Positions 9,254-17,515 are shown, counted from the first letter of the stretch. The stretch: DNA of 64,000 bases from Actinocatenispora comari (GCF_017312725.1 NZ_BOPO01000077.1:62001-126000), one strand, 5' to 3'. Notes: generated from the letters alone by a model not told the origin. Made by a program: numbers and translations.

Positions 9254-9499
9254 TCCCGCAGCCTTCCAGAGCCGCCCCGCCCCCGCGCCCCCGCCCGCCC
9301 GTACGCCGCGCGCCTGCCCGCTCGTTCGCCGTGCACAGCGGCGCCCCGGCCGCTCGTACGGCCCGTGCCGACGCGAGCGTGCCCAGAGCGCCCGCGCGTC
9401 CTGCGCCGACCACCCGCGCGATCCACGCCGGCGCACTCGTGGGGTGTGTGCCGGTGCAATGTGCTTGCCGGGTGGCGATGCGTGCCGCAGGCTGCGGAC

Positions 9500-10366
9500 A
9501 TGCGCTTCTCGATCAACATCCCGAACTTCGGGGACTTCGCCGACCCCCGAACCGTCGCGCTGGTGGCGACCGCGGCCGAACGGGCCGGCTGGGACGGCCT
9601 GTTCGTCTGGGACCACGTGGTCCACGACAAGCGGCGGCGCCGCGGCCAGCCGTTCGGCGATCCGTGGCTGCTGCTGACCGCCGCGGCCCTGGCCACCTCC
9701 CGGATCCGGCTCGGCACGCTGGTCACCCCGGTGGCCCGGCGCCGGCCGGAGCAGCTCGCCCGGCAGGTCGCCACGCTCGACGCGCTCAGCGGCGGGCGGG
9801 TCGTGTTCGGCGCCGGCCTCGGCGGACCGATCGAGGACGAGTTCGGCAGCTTCGGCGAGCCGACCGACCCGGTGGTCCTCGCCGAGCGGCTGGACGAGGG
9901 CCTCGACCTGCTGAACCGCTACTGGTCCGGCGAGACGGTCGACCACGACGGGAAGCACTACCAGGTACGGGACGTGCAGCTGCTGCCGGCCACGGTGCAG
10001 CGTCCGCGGCCGCCGGTCTGGGTCGGCGGCTACTGGCCGCGCCGCCGGCCGATCCGCCGCGCCGCCCGCTGGGACGGGGTCGTGCCGCTGTTCACCGAGG
10101 CCCGGCACGGCGAGGTGCCGCCGCTCGACGCGGTGCGAGAGCTGGTCGACTACGTGCGGACCCAGCGCGCGGACCGGGACGGCCCGTTCGAGATCGTGCT
10201 GGGTGGCGTCAGCCCGGGTGACCCGGCCGCGGCCCGGGACCTGATCGCGCCGCTGGCCGACGCCGGCGCGACCTGGTGGGACGAACGTCAGGTGCAGACG
10301 CTGGTCGGCTTCGACCGGCTCGCCCCGGTGCTGCGCCGGATCGAGCAGGGCCCGCCGACGCTCTGA
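9500..10366 (+). CDS. Luciferase-like (LLM class) flavin/F420-dependent oxidoreductase
   Basis: 288 residues forming a TIM barrel typical of bacterial luciferase-like enzymes. It opens with MRFSINIPNFGDFADP, has the WDGLFVWDHV strand-loop, the SRIRLGTLVTPVARRRPEQLARQVATLD core motif and LSGGRVVFGAGLG phosphate loop. These oxidise or reduce small molecules with FMN or coenzyme F420; the cofactor cannot be told here. A second paralogue (10783-11664) lies in the same direction, separated by a short Cys-rich gene on the other strand. No Shine-Dalgarno precedes the ATG, so a leaderless start is possible. Confidence 0.87.
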   Translation: MRFSINIPNFGDFADPRTVALVATAAERAGWDGLFVWDHVVHDKRRRRGQPFGDPWLLLTAAALATSRIRLGTLVTPVARRRPEQLARQVATLDALSGGRVVFGAGLGGPIEDEFGSFGEPTDPVVLAERLDEGLDLLNRYWSGETVDHDGKHYQVRDVQLLPATVQRPRPPVWVGGYWPRRRPIRRAARWDGVVPLFTEARHGEVPPLDAVRELVDYVRTQRADRDGPFEIVLGGVSPGDPAAARDLIAPLADAGATWWDERQVQTLVGFDRLAPVLRRIEQGPPTL

Positions 10367-10410
10367 CCGCGACAGCCGCCCGGCCGGCGCGGCCGCAGCC
10401 GCCGGGCCGG

Positions 10411-10434
10411 CGCCGCGCCGGTGGCGGCGCGGCG
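10411..10434. terminator. GC-rich hairpin between convergent genes
   Basis: CGCCGCGCC at 10411-10419 pairs with GGCGCGGCG at 10426-10434 over a six-base loop. It sits in the 82-base gap between the ends of the LLM gene (+) and the small Cys-rich gene (-), and could stop transcription from both sides. No T-run follows, as is common in this phylum. Confidence 0.5.
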
Positions 10435-10448
10435 GCCCGGGCCACTGG

Positions 10449-10658
10449 TCAGGCGGTGCGGCGAGAGCCGGCGTCAGGGTCCGGCTCGGCGGGCACCAGC
10501 CGCAGCCGGGGCAGCATGCCGGCGTCGGCGAACACGTCCAGCGCGTGCTGCTCCTCGGCGTCGAGCTCCAGCTCGGGCGGCGGTCCCAGCAGGACGCTCA
10601 CCACACAGTCCGCACACGCGCGCCCCCGCACCGTGCACTGGTCACAGTCGATGATCAT
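10449..10658 (-). CDS. Small conserved Cys-rich protein (MIIDCD... type), unknown function
   Basis: 69 residues starting MIIDCDQCTVRGRACADCVV. Two CxxC-like pairs in the first 19 residues (DCDQC, ACADC) suggest metal binding or a redox site; the rest is acidic and helical (ELELDAEEQHALDVFADAG). GGGAGG lies four bases before the ATG, a good ribosome site, and fixes this start over longer reading-frame extensions. I recall similar short proteins in many actinomycetes, with no known function. It is divergent from the second LLM oxidoreductase across 124 bases. Confidence 0.72.
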   Translation of the reverse strand: MIIDCDQCTVRGRACADCVVSVLLGPPPELELDAEEQHALDVFADAGMLPRLRLVPAEPDPDAGSRRTA

Positions 10659-10769
10659 CGAGCCTCCCAACCTGTGCGGCGGGCTCTCCCCCGCCACGAT
10701 CCGCACGCTACGCAGGGGGTACGACGTTTCCGCCGGACCGAACCGACAGAGGATGTCAGGTCGGCACCC

Positions 10770-10775
10770 TAGGTT
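10770..10775 (+). promoter_or_regulatory. -10 box for a leaderless LLM gene
   Basis: TAGGTT matches TAnnnT and is followed by seven bases and then the ATG at 10783, the spacing expected when transcription begins at the start codon. No clear -35. Confidence 0.45.
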
Positions 10776-10782
10776 CGAGGGC

Positions 10783-11664
10783 ATGCGGTACGGGTTGGAG
10801 ATCTGTTGCGGTGGGTCCGGGGTCGAGGCCGCCGACCTGGTCGCGCTGGGCGTGCTCGCCGAGCGGTCCGGGTTCGACGGTGTCTTCTTCGAGGACTACC
10901 TCGTCTACTACAGCGAACCGGACGCGCCGACGCACGATCCGTGGCTGCTGCTCGCGGCGATCTCCGCCGGGACCGACCGGATCCGGCTCGGTACCACGGT
11001 GACCGGCCTGCCGGCGCGGCAGCTCGCGAAGCTGGCCCGGGAGGCCCTCACGCTCGACCACCTGTCCGGCGGCCGGGCGGTACTCGGGGTCGGGCTGGGT
11101 GATCCGCAGGACCGCGGCGTGTCCGCCATCCACGAGACCGCGGGCGCCCCGGGTACCGGTGGCCCGCGCGGCCCGCAGGGCGGGCGGCTCGGCGGGTCGG
11201 CGGGTGAGCGGGCGGCGCGGTACGACGAGGGGCTCGACGTCCTGCTCGGGCTGCTCGGCGGTGCCCCCGTGCGACACACCGGCCGGTACTACCGGGTCGA
11301 CGGCGTCGCGTACCGGCCGGGGCCGGTGCAGACACCGCGGCTGCCGGTGTGGGTCGGCGGCAGCCTGGAGGCTGGGGCCGCGGTGCGCCGGGCGGCCCGG
11401 TGCGACGGCATCGTGCCGTACCGGCGCCGGGACACCGACAGCTGGGCCGACGTGGACGCCGGCCAGGTGGCGGCGCTGCGACGGCGGCTGGGCCCGGCCG
11501 CCGACATCGCGATCGGCGGCCGGCGGCGCCGCACCGATCAGGCGGTCGAACGCGAGTACGTCGCGGGCCTGGCCGACGCGGGCGCCACCTGGTGGCTGGA
11601 ATTCGTCCCGCCGGGCGACCCGGCCGAGATGCGCGATCTCGTCGCCCGCGGCCCGCTGCGCTGA
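10783..11664 (+). CDS. Second luciferase-like (LLM class) oxidoreductase
   Basis: 293 residues, paralogue of the enzyme at 9500. Shared landmarks are FDGVFFEDYLVYYS, TDRIRLGTTVTGLPARQLAKLARE and LSGGRAVLGVGLGDPQD, followed by TPRLPVWVGGS and the end motif DAGATWWLEFVPPG, which matches DAGATWWDE in the paralogue. A 30-residue Gly/Pro-rich insertion (APGTGGPRGPQGGRLGGSAG) interrupts the barrel after the phosphate loop. TAGGTT at 10770-10775 ends seven bases before the ATG, with no Shine-Dalgarno, so a leaderless mRNA is likely. Substrate unknown. Confidence 0.87.
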   Translation: MRYGLEICCGGSGVEAADLVALGVLAERSGFDGVFFEDYLVYYSEPDAPTHDPWLLLAAISAGTDRIRLGTTVTGLPARQLAKLAREALTLDHLSGGRAVLGVGLGDPQDRGVSAIHETAGAPGTGGPRGPQGGRLGGSAGERAARYDEGLDVLLGLLGGAPVRHTGRYYRVDGVAYRPGPVQTPRLPVWVGGSLEAGAAVRRAARCDGIVPYRRRDTDSWADVDAGQVAALRRRLGPAADIAIGGRRRRTDQAVEREYVAGLADAGATWWLEFVPPGDPAEMRDLVARGPLR

Positions 11665-11691
11665 CTTCCGGGCCGCCGCCCGGGGGCGGTC

Positions 11692-13032
11692 TCAGCCGCG
11701 GGCGAGGCGGCGCAGCAGGGTGTGCGCGGACAGCGGGTACGCGCCGTGCCGGCGGACGCCGTCGGCGACCTCCTTGTCGGAGGACACCACGACCACCACC
11801 CGGCCGTCCGGCTCGGCCCGGACCAGCCGGCGGATCAGCTCGTCGGCGATCTCGCCCTTGCGGCTGAACAGCACCCGCACGCCCCGCGGTGGCGGGGCGA
11901 TGCCGTGCACCGGGTCGGCGCCGTCCCAGACACAGGTCACCTCGGCACCGGTCTGCGCGGCGAGCACGCCGAGGCTGGCCGCCAACCGGTTGCGCTGCTG
12001 TTCCAGCGACAGCTCGCCGTAGCCGGTCTTGGTGACGTTGTAGCCGTCGACCACTAGGTGCGCCCGGGGCATCGCGAGCAGCTGGTCGAGCCGGGCCGGA
12101 TCGTCGGCGGCGAGCGCGCGGGCGCCGGCCCGCGGCCGGTCCGGCGTGTCCGCGGTCTCGGCGACGAAGTCGGCCGGTACCACCTCGACCGGGTCCAGCG
12201 CGAGCTCCCGGACCAGGCCGCGGGCGGCGTTGCGGACCGTCTCCAGCAGCAGCCAGACCCGGGAGTCGTCGAACGCGTGCTCCTGCGCCCCGGCCGCCCG
12301 GGTCGCGGCGGCGGCCGCCTCGGCGTCGGCCAGCCGGGCATTGAGCCGGCGCAGCTCCGCCTGGTGGTCGCGTTCGGCCCGGGCCAGCCGGCCCTTCTCG
12401 GTGGCGGCCTGCTCGCTGGCCCGGCGCTCCCGGTGCTGGCTCTCGCGCAGCTCCTTCTGCACCGCGCGCAGCTCGGCGCGCAGCTCGGCCAGCTCGGCCC
12501 GGGCCTGCTCCGCCTCGCCGCGCAGCCGTCCGTGCTCGGCGACCGCCGCCGCGCGGGCCTGTTCGGCCCGGTCGGCCCGCTGCTCGGCCTCCTTGATCCG
12601 GTGCTCGGTGGCGACCCGGTCGGTCTCGGTGCGCACCTCGTCGGCGGCGCCGACGACCAGGTCGACCCAGTTGTCCGGGCGCAGCAGGTAGGCCAGCGCA
12701 CCGACCTCGACCGGATCGGCGGCGGCCGGCCGGGTACCGGCGGTGACCGCGATGGTCAGCTCGCCGCCGGCGTCGGCGACCTTGGCCGCGACCCGCTGCC
12801 GGAACGCCGGGTCGCCGGCCAGCGCGGCAGCGATGCCGGTACCGCCGAGCTTGGCCCGCTTGGCCGGGGTGAACCGGGCCACCCGGCGCAGCGAGGCGGG
12901 CACCTGGTCGAGCGGCAGCCCGCCCAGCACCGTGGCGGCGAGCGTCACCACCCGCTGCCGGACCGCCTCGGGCAGCACCGGGACCAGCGCCGGGTCGTCG
13001 GCCGAGTCGATCGGGTTCGGTTCGGCACTCAT
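11692..13032 (-). CDS. NYN (YacP-like PIN-fold) domain protein with coiled-coil N-terminal half
   Basis: 446 residues. Residues 1-130 are a helical region (LPEAVRQRVVTLAATVLGGLP...), 135-235 form a long Glu/Arg/Ala coiled coil, and the C-terminal third is a NYN domain with HLVVDGYNVTKTGYGELSLEQQRNRL, CVWDGADPV, VRVLFSRKGEIADELI and VVVVSSDKEVADGVRRHG. The four acidic positions expected of this PIN-like nuclease fold are present. Relatives are putative RNases or RNA-binding proteins. It converges on the LLM gene with a 27-base gap. A short reading frame upstream ends in an ATGA overlap with this start. Confidence 0.85.
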   Translation of the reverse strand: MSAEPNPIDSADDPALVPVLPEAVRQRVVTLAATVLGGLPLDQVPASLRRVARFTPAKRAKLGGTGIAAALAGDPAFRQRVAAKVADAGGELTIAVTAGTRPAAADPVEVGALAYLLRPDNWVDLVVGAADEVRTETDRVATEHRIKEAEQRADRAEQARAAAVAEHGRLRGEAEQARAELAELRAELRAVQKELRESQHRERRASEQAATEKGRLARAERDHQAELRRLNARLADAEAAAAATRAAGAQEHAFDDSRVWLLLETVRNAARGLVRELALDPVEVVPADFVAETADTPDRPRAGARALAADDPARLDQLLAMPRAHLVVDGYNVTKTGYGELSLEQQRNRLAASLGVLAAQTGAEVTCVWDGADPVHGIAPPPRGVRVLFSRKGEIADELIRRLVRAEPDGRVVVVVSSDKEVADGVRRHGAYPLSAHTLLRRLARG

Positions 13033-13196
13033 GGGCGTGCCCCCCGGCTCGGACCGCTCGCGCTGCCGCCCGGCCACCGGCGCTCGCGCCGCACGGCTGC
13101 CCCGCCCGGCGTCCCGACCCGGTCACGACGGTCCGCGACGTGCCGCTGCCGGTACGTCGAGGGCCGCGGTCGGGCCGCGGGGGCCGGGGTGCTCAT
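13029..13196 (-). CDS. Possible 55-residue leader ORF overlapping the NYN gene start
   Basis: From ATG 13196 a reading frame MSTPAPAARPRPSTYRQRHV... ends at a TGA that shares the bases ATGA with the start of the NYN gene. That is the arrangement of a translationally coupled leader. The peptide is Arg/Pro/Gly-rich, as random frames are in this genome, and no Shine-Dalgarno is seen, so it may not be real. It would explain part of an otherwise empty stretch of 366 bases (13033-13398). Confidence 0.25.
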   Translation of the reverse strand: MSTPAPAARPRPSTYRQRHVADRRDRVGTPGGAAVRRERRWPGGSASGPSRGARP

Positions 13197-13385
13197 AGGG
13201 ACAGTTTGACATCGCCGGGTCGCCTCGGCACGTCAGCGCGGACGCGCTGCGGCCGGCCGGGCGTGCCGGCGGAGCGCCCCGTCGGCCAAAGGCGACACAT
13301 CGGTGCGTACCGATCCACCGTGCGTACCGAGCTGCGTGCTGCGGGCGATGCCGGGTGCGGCGTCGGTTTCGTCGTACCCGGGGCC

Positions 13386-13391
13386 TACCGT
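13386..13391 (+). promoter_or_regulatory. -10 box for leaderless DnaQ-UvrC gene
   Basis: TACCGT is followed by seven bases and a GTG at 13399. No ribosome site lies ahead of the GTG, so transcription probably starts at it. The remaining 13197-13385 holds no recognisable gene. Confidence 0.45.
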
Positions 13392-13398
13392 GCGGTCC

Positions 13399-15192
13399 GT
13401 GCCCGTACCCCCCGTCCGTCGCAGCGGCGAACCCGCCTTCCGGCAACAGAGCATCGACGAGATCGGTCAGCCGCTGGCGACGACCACGTTCGTGGTGGTC
13501 GACCTGGAGACCACGGGCGGGTCACCGGCCGACGCGGGCATCACCGAGATCGGCGCGGTGAAGGTGTGCGGTGGCGAGGTGCTGGGCGAGTTCGGCACGC
13601 TGGTCAATCCCGGCCTGCCGATCCCGCCGTTCGTGGCCGCGCTGACCGGCATCACCGAGGCGATGGTGGCGCCGGCGCCGGAGCTGACCGAAGCGCTGCC
13701 GAGCTTCCTGGAGTTCGCCCGGGGCGCGGTGCTGGTGGCGCACAACGCGCCGTTCGACGTGGGGTTCCTGAAGGCGGCGTGCGCGAAGTTCGGCTACCCG
13801 TGGCCGGGGTTCCCGGTGGTCGACACGGTGACGCTGGCCCGCCGGGCGCTGACCCGCGACGAGGTGCCGAACTGCAAGCTCGCCACCCTGGCCGCCTACT
13901 TTCACACCGAGACCCAGCCCAGCCACCGCGCGCTGGACGACGCCCGGGCCACCGTCGACGTGCTGCACCGGCTGCTGGAGCGGGTCGGCAGCCACCGGGT
14001 GCACACGCTGGACGAGCTGGTCGAGTTCTGCCGCGCGGTGCACCCGGTGCAGCGCCGCAAGCGCGGCCTCGCCGACGGCCTGCCGCACGCCCCCGGGGTG
14101 TACGTGTTCCGCGACGGCTCCGGCCGCCCGCTCTACGTGGGCACCTCGCGCGACATCGCGACCCGGGTGCGCAGCTACTTCACCGCGGCGGAGACCAGGT
14201 CCCGGATGACCGAGATGCTCACCGCGGCCGAACGGGTGGAGGCGGTGGAGTGCGCGCACGCGCTGGAGGCGGGGGTGCGCGAGCTGCGGCTGATCGCCGC
14301 GCACAAGCCGCCGTACAACCGGCGGTCGAAGTTTCCGGAGCGGGTGCACTGGTTGAAGCTGACCGACGAGCCGTTCCCGCGGCTGTCGATCGTGCGCAAG
14401 CTGGCCGACGACGCCGGCTGCTACCTGGGGCCGTTCTCGTCCCGGCGGACCGCCGAGACCGCCGCCGCGGGGGTGTACGACGCGGTGCCGCTGCGGCAGT
14501 GCACCCGCCGGCTGTCGGTGCGCACCGCGAGCCCCGCCTGCGCGCTGGCCGAGATCGGCCGGTGCGCGGCGCCGTGCGAGCTGCAGATCGCGCCGGCCGA
14601 CTACGCCCGGTACGCCGACGCCTTCCGCGAGGCGGTGCACGGCGATCCGGCGGTGCTGGTCGACCGGCTGCTCGCGCGCATCGGCGAGCTCGCCACCGAC
14701 CAGCGGTACGAGGAGGCCGCCACGGTCCGCGGCCGGCTGGTGGCGCTGCTGCGGGCGGCGGTGCGGCTGCAGCGGCTGCGGTCGCTGACCTCGATCCCGG
14801 AGCTGGTCGCGGCGCGCCGGGCGGAGGAGGGCGGCTGGGAGCTGGCGGTGGTGCGGCACGGCCGGCTCGCCGCCGCCGGGACGGCCCCGCGCGGGACGGC
14901 ACCGCGGCCGGTGCTGGCGGCGCTGCTGGCGACGGCCGAGACGGTGCGCGGCGGGGTCGGCCCGACGCCGTGCGCGACGGCCGAGGAGACCGAGCTGATC
15001 CTCACCTTCCTCAACCGGCCGGAGACCCGGTTGGTGGAGGCGTCCGGCGCCGGCTGGTACTGCCCGGCCAGCGGCGCCGAGCGATTTCACGATCTGTTAC
15101 AGAAGGCGGACGCTGCGCGTTCTTCGGCGGACCCGCTGTCCGACCGTGGCGCACCGCGTACGATGCATCGACCGACCCGTGCGACGGCCTGA
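13399..15192 (+). CDS. DEDDh exonuclease (DnaQ-like) fused to UvrC-like GIY-YIG domain
   Basis: 597 residues from GTG 13399. Residues about 30-205 are a DEDDh 3'-5' exonuclease: VVDLETTG (Asp, Glu), HNAPFDVGFL (Asp), and SHRALDDARAT (His, Asp). Then comes a GIY-YIG nuclease module beginning APGVYVFRDGSGRPLYVGTS. It is followed by four cysteines spaced as in UvrC (LRQCTRR ... ACALAEIGRCAAPC), which hold an iron-sulfur cluster there, and a UVR-like helix pair (ELATDQRYEEAATVRGRL). The UvrC C-terminal RNase H and HhH domains are missing. M. tuberculosis Rv2191 has the same design and position. The role is probably DNA repair; the substrate is not established. Confidence 0.9.
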   Translation: MPVPPVRRSGEPAFRQQSIDEIGQPLATTTFVVVDLETTGGSPADAGITEIGAVKVCGGEVLGEFGTLVNPGLPIPPFVAALTGITEAMVAPAPELTEALPSFLEFARGAVLVAHNAPFDVGFLKAACAKFGYPWPGFPVVDTVTLARRALTRDEVPNCKLATLAAYFHTETQPSHRALDDARATVDVLHRLLERVGSHRVHTLDELVEFCRAVHPVQRRKRGLADGLPHAPGVYVFRDGSGRPLYVGTSRDIATRVRSYFTAAETRSRMTEMLTAAERVEAVECAHALEAGVRELRLIAAHKPPYNRRSKFPERVHWLKLTDEPFPRLSIVRKLADDAGCYLGPFSSRRTAETAAAGVYDAVPLRQCTRRLSVRTASPACALAEIGRCAAPCELQIAPADYARYADAFREAVHGDPAVLVDRLLARIGELATDQRYEEAATVRGRLVALLRAAVRLQRLRSLTSIPELVAARRAEEGGWELAVVRHGRLAAAGTAPRGTAPRPVLAALLATAETVRGGVGPTPCATAEETELILTFLNRPETRLVEASGAGWYCPASGAERFHDLLQKADAARSSADPLSDRGAPRTMHRPTRATA

Positions 15193-15304
15193 CCTGCGAT
15201 TTGGTGTCCAGTGTGAGAAATGCCGTCATCGGGGATGCGACCGTTCGTTGGTATCCACCGATCGATCGGGTCTAATTGGCTCATCGGTCGTCCCGGTTCG
15301 CCGA

Positions 15305-15350
15305 TTACGATCGGTGAGAGGACCCGTCAGGCCGGCTGGCCGGGCAGGAG
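15305..15350 (+). promoter_or_regulatory. Possible promoter and ribosome site of the Rel-like gene
   Basis: TACGAT at 15306-15311 is a plausible -10 box; the preceding 15193-15300 stretch is noticeably less GC-rich than its surroundings. AGGAGG at 15346-15351 precedes a TTG at 15357 by five bases and overlaps an in-frame GTG at 15351, which argues for the TTG as start. Confidence 0.4.
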
Positions 15351-15356
15351 GTGCCG

Positions 15357-17165
15357 TTGAGTCTGGGAGCCAATCCGTCGCGCGCGGAGCTGCCCGCTTT
15401 CGCGCCGAATCAGGCCGCGCCCACCAGCCGGGAACGCCGTGCCAGCGCCCCGCTGTACCGCTGGCTGCGGGCAATGCTGCCGTGGGGCGGGTCGCAGGGC
15501 TCCGAGACCCCGATCGAGACGGTGGTGCGTACCCACCGGGGCACCTACCCGCGCCCGGACGTGCCGCTGGTGACCCGCGCGTTCGCGGTCGCCGACAAGC
15601 TGCACGCCGGCCAGGTCCGGCGCAGCGGCGAGGCGTACATCAGCCATCCGCTCGCGGTCACCCAGATCCTCGCCGGGCTGGGCATGGACCCGGTGACGCT
15701 CGCCGCCGCCTTACTGCACGACACCGTCGAGGACACCGACTACACGCTGGAGCAGCTGCGGTCGGACTTCGGTGACGAGGTGACGCTGCTGGTCGACGGC
15801 GTGACCAAGCTGGACAAGGTGTTCTTCGGCGACATCGCCGAGGCGGAGACGATCCGCAAGATGATGATCACCGCCGGCCGGGACGTGCGGGTGCTGATCA
15901 TCAAGCTGGCCGACCGGGTGCACAACATGCGCACCATCCAACACAAGTCGCGCAGCTCGCAGATCCGGATCGCGAACGCCACCCAGGACGTGCTGGTGCC
16001 GATGGCCGACCGGCTCGGCATCCACGTGCTCAAGGCCGAGCTGGAAGACATCGTGCTGCGCACCGTCGACCCGGACATGTTCCTGGAGATCGACAAATAC
16101 CTGTCCGAGCGCAGCGACGACGGCGGCTACCTGGTCGACGTGATCCGCACCGTGTCCGGCGCGCTGCGGGCCGACCGGATCGACGCCGAGGTGGTCCGCC
16201 GGCCCCGGCACCACTCCTCGATCTACCACGAGATGACGCAGGGCCCGCTGCGCGAGCCGAACGACCCGCCGCGCATCGTGATCATCATCGACGGGCCGGA
16301 CACCGACTGCTACGCGGCGCTGGGCACCGTGCACGCGCTGTGGCGACCGGTGCCGGGCCGGTTCAAGGACTTCATCGCCTCGCCGAAGTTCAACTACTAC
16401 CAGTCGCTGCACACCACGGTGATGGGGCCGGAGCGGCAACCGATCGAGATCATGATCCGCACCGAGCAGATGAACGACACCGCCGAGTACGGCATCGTGG
16501 TCCGGCTGCGCAACGGGACGGCGCCGACCGACGGGCCGGAGCGGCTCGACTGGCTGCAGTCGCTGCTCGGCTGGGAGCGCGACGCGCTCGCCTCCACCGA
16601 GTTCCTCGACGCCCTGCGCTGTGACCTCTCCGAGGATCAGGTACAGGTGTTCACCACGGCCGGCGACAGGGTGCTGTTGCCGGCCGGCGCGACTCCGGTC
16701 GACCTCGCGTACTCGATGGATCCGCAGACCGGCGACCGGCTCATCGGCGCGTACGTGAACGGGCGGCTGGCCCGGCTGTCCACGGTGCTGGAGGACGGCG
16801 ACGCGGTGGAGATCATCACCGCCCGGGCGGACGACTATCCGGGCCCGTCGAAGGAGTGGCTGGGCTTCGCCCGCAGCGCCAACGCCCGGCTGGCGATCGG
16901 CAAGTGGTTCCACCGGGGCGACGTCGAGCAGTCCGCCGAGACGCTCAACGACCGGATCGACGCCGGCCGGGTGGCGGTGGCCCGCGCGCTGCGCCGCCAG
17001 CAGCGGTCGCTCGCGGTGGAGGACCCGCTGCTGTCCACCGCGCACGACCTCGGCTACCCGGATCTCGACGCGCTGTTCGTCGCCGTCTCGTCCGGCAAGC
17101 TGTCCGCCGACGAGGTGGTGCACCAGCTGATCGACTCGGTCGACCGGCCGAGCACCACCCCGTAG
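15357..17165 (+). CDS. Short RelA/SpoT-family (p)ppGpp hydrolase, synthetase site divergent
   Basis: 602 residues from TTG 15357. The N-terminal HD hydrolase is intact: SGEAYISHPLAVTQIL, LLHDTVEDTD (His121-Asp122), and LADRVHNMRT. The synthetase region follows, with RFKDFIASPKFNYYQSLHTTV and EIMIRTEQMNDTAEYGIV. But the strand that normally reads YDLxAIR is altered (NDPPRIVIII) and the GRxKxxxSI segment reads RRPRHHSSIYHEM. A TGS domain follows (DQVQVFTTAGDRVLLPAGATPVDLAYSM), then helices, and the protein stops without the usual C-terminal ACT domain; full-length Rel proteins are about 750-800 residues. Hydrolysis of ppGpp is likely; synthesis is doubtful. Probably a second Rel paralogue. Confidence 0.85.
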   Translation: MSLGANPSRAELPAFAPNQAAPTSRERRASAPLYRWLRAMLPWGGSQGSETPIETVVRTHRGTYPRPDVPLVTRAFAVADKLHAGQVRRSGEAYISHPLAVTQILAGLGMDPVTLAAALLHDTVEDTDYTLEQLRSDFGDEVTLLVDGVTKLDKVFFGDIAEAETIRKMMITAGRDVRVLIIKLADRVHNMRTIQHKSRSSQIRIANATQDVLVPMADRLGIHVLKAELEDIVLRTVDPDMFLEIDKYLSERSDDGGYLVDVIRTVSGALRADRIDAEVVRRPRHHSSIYHEMTQGPLREPNDPPRIVIIIDGPDTDCYAALGTVHALWRPVPGRFKDFIASPKFNYYQSLHTTVMGPERQPIEIMIRTEQMNDTAEYGIVVRLRNGTAPTDGPERLDWLQSLLGWERDALASTEFLDALRCDLSEDQVQVFTTAGDRVLLPAGATPVDLAYSMDPQTGDRLIGAYVNGRLARLSTVLEDGDAVEIITARADDYPGPSKEWLGFARSANARLAIGKWFHRGDVEQSAETLNDRIDAGRVAVARALRRQQRSLAVEDPLLSTAHDLGYPDLDALFVAVSSGKLSADEVVHQLIDSVDRPSTTP

Positions 17166-17178
17166 CCCGCTCGCCGTT

Positions 17179-17505
17179 TCAGTCGTCAGGCCGCTCGCGG
17201 CCTCGGTCGTCAGGCCGCTCGCGGCCTCGGTCGTCAGGCCGCTCGCGGCCTCGGTCATCAGGCCGCTCCCGGCCGTCGGGCCGCTCCCGGCCGTCGGGCC
17301 GCTCGCGGCCTCGGTCGTCGTCGAGGCGCAGGGCGCCGGACGGGCACAGGCCCACCGCCTCGCGGACCCGGTCGGCGGTCTCGCCGGTGGGCCGGTCGAG
17401 GCGCACCAGTACGGTGCCGTCGTCGTCCTGGTCGAACACCGCCGGCTCGGTCAGCACGCACTGACCGGCGCCGATGCACACGTCCCGGTTCGCGGTGACA
17501 CGCAT
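17179..17505 (-). CDS. [3Fe-4S]-type ferredoxin with repetitive C-terminal tail
   Basis: 108 residues. Residues 1-63 are a P450-partner ferredoxin: Cys10, Cys16 (CIGAGQC) and Cys54 (LCPSGAL), with Ala13 where a [4Fe-4S] protein would have a fourth Cys. It should carry electrons to the P450 encoded 10 bases upstream in the same operon. The last 45 residues are repeats of RERPDDRG and RERPDG, encoded by 24- and 18-base tandem units; such a charged tail is not part of normal ferredoxins of about 65 residues. ATG 17505 has GGTAGGAG eight bases upstream. Confidence 0.9.
   Translation of the reverse strand: MRVTANRDVCIGAGQCVLTEPAVFDQDDDGTVLVRLDRPTGETADRVREAVGLCPSGALRLDDDRGRERPDGRERPDGRERPDDRGRERPDDRGRERPDDRGRERPDD
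17183..17310. repeat. 24/18-base tandem repeats inside the ferredoxin gene
   Basis: Three perfect 24-base copies (17183-17206, 17207-17230, 17231-17254) are followed by one variant and two 18-base shortened copies up to about 17310. Both unit lengths are multiples of three, so gain or loss of copies keeps the ferredoxin frame open; each unit encodes eight or six residues. Confidence 0.9.
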
Positions 17506-17515
17506 CGTCTCGCTC

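Noticed and set aside
15711-17258. Minus-strand protein with TEAASGL repeats at 17.2 kb
   Set aside because: This is the shadow of the ferredoxin repeat and of the rel gene; no start signal and no homology visible.
17183-17310. CRISPR-like array
   Set aside because: Repeats are contiguous with no spacers and code for the ferredoxin tail.
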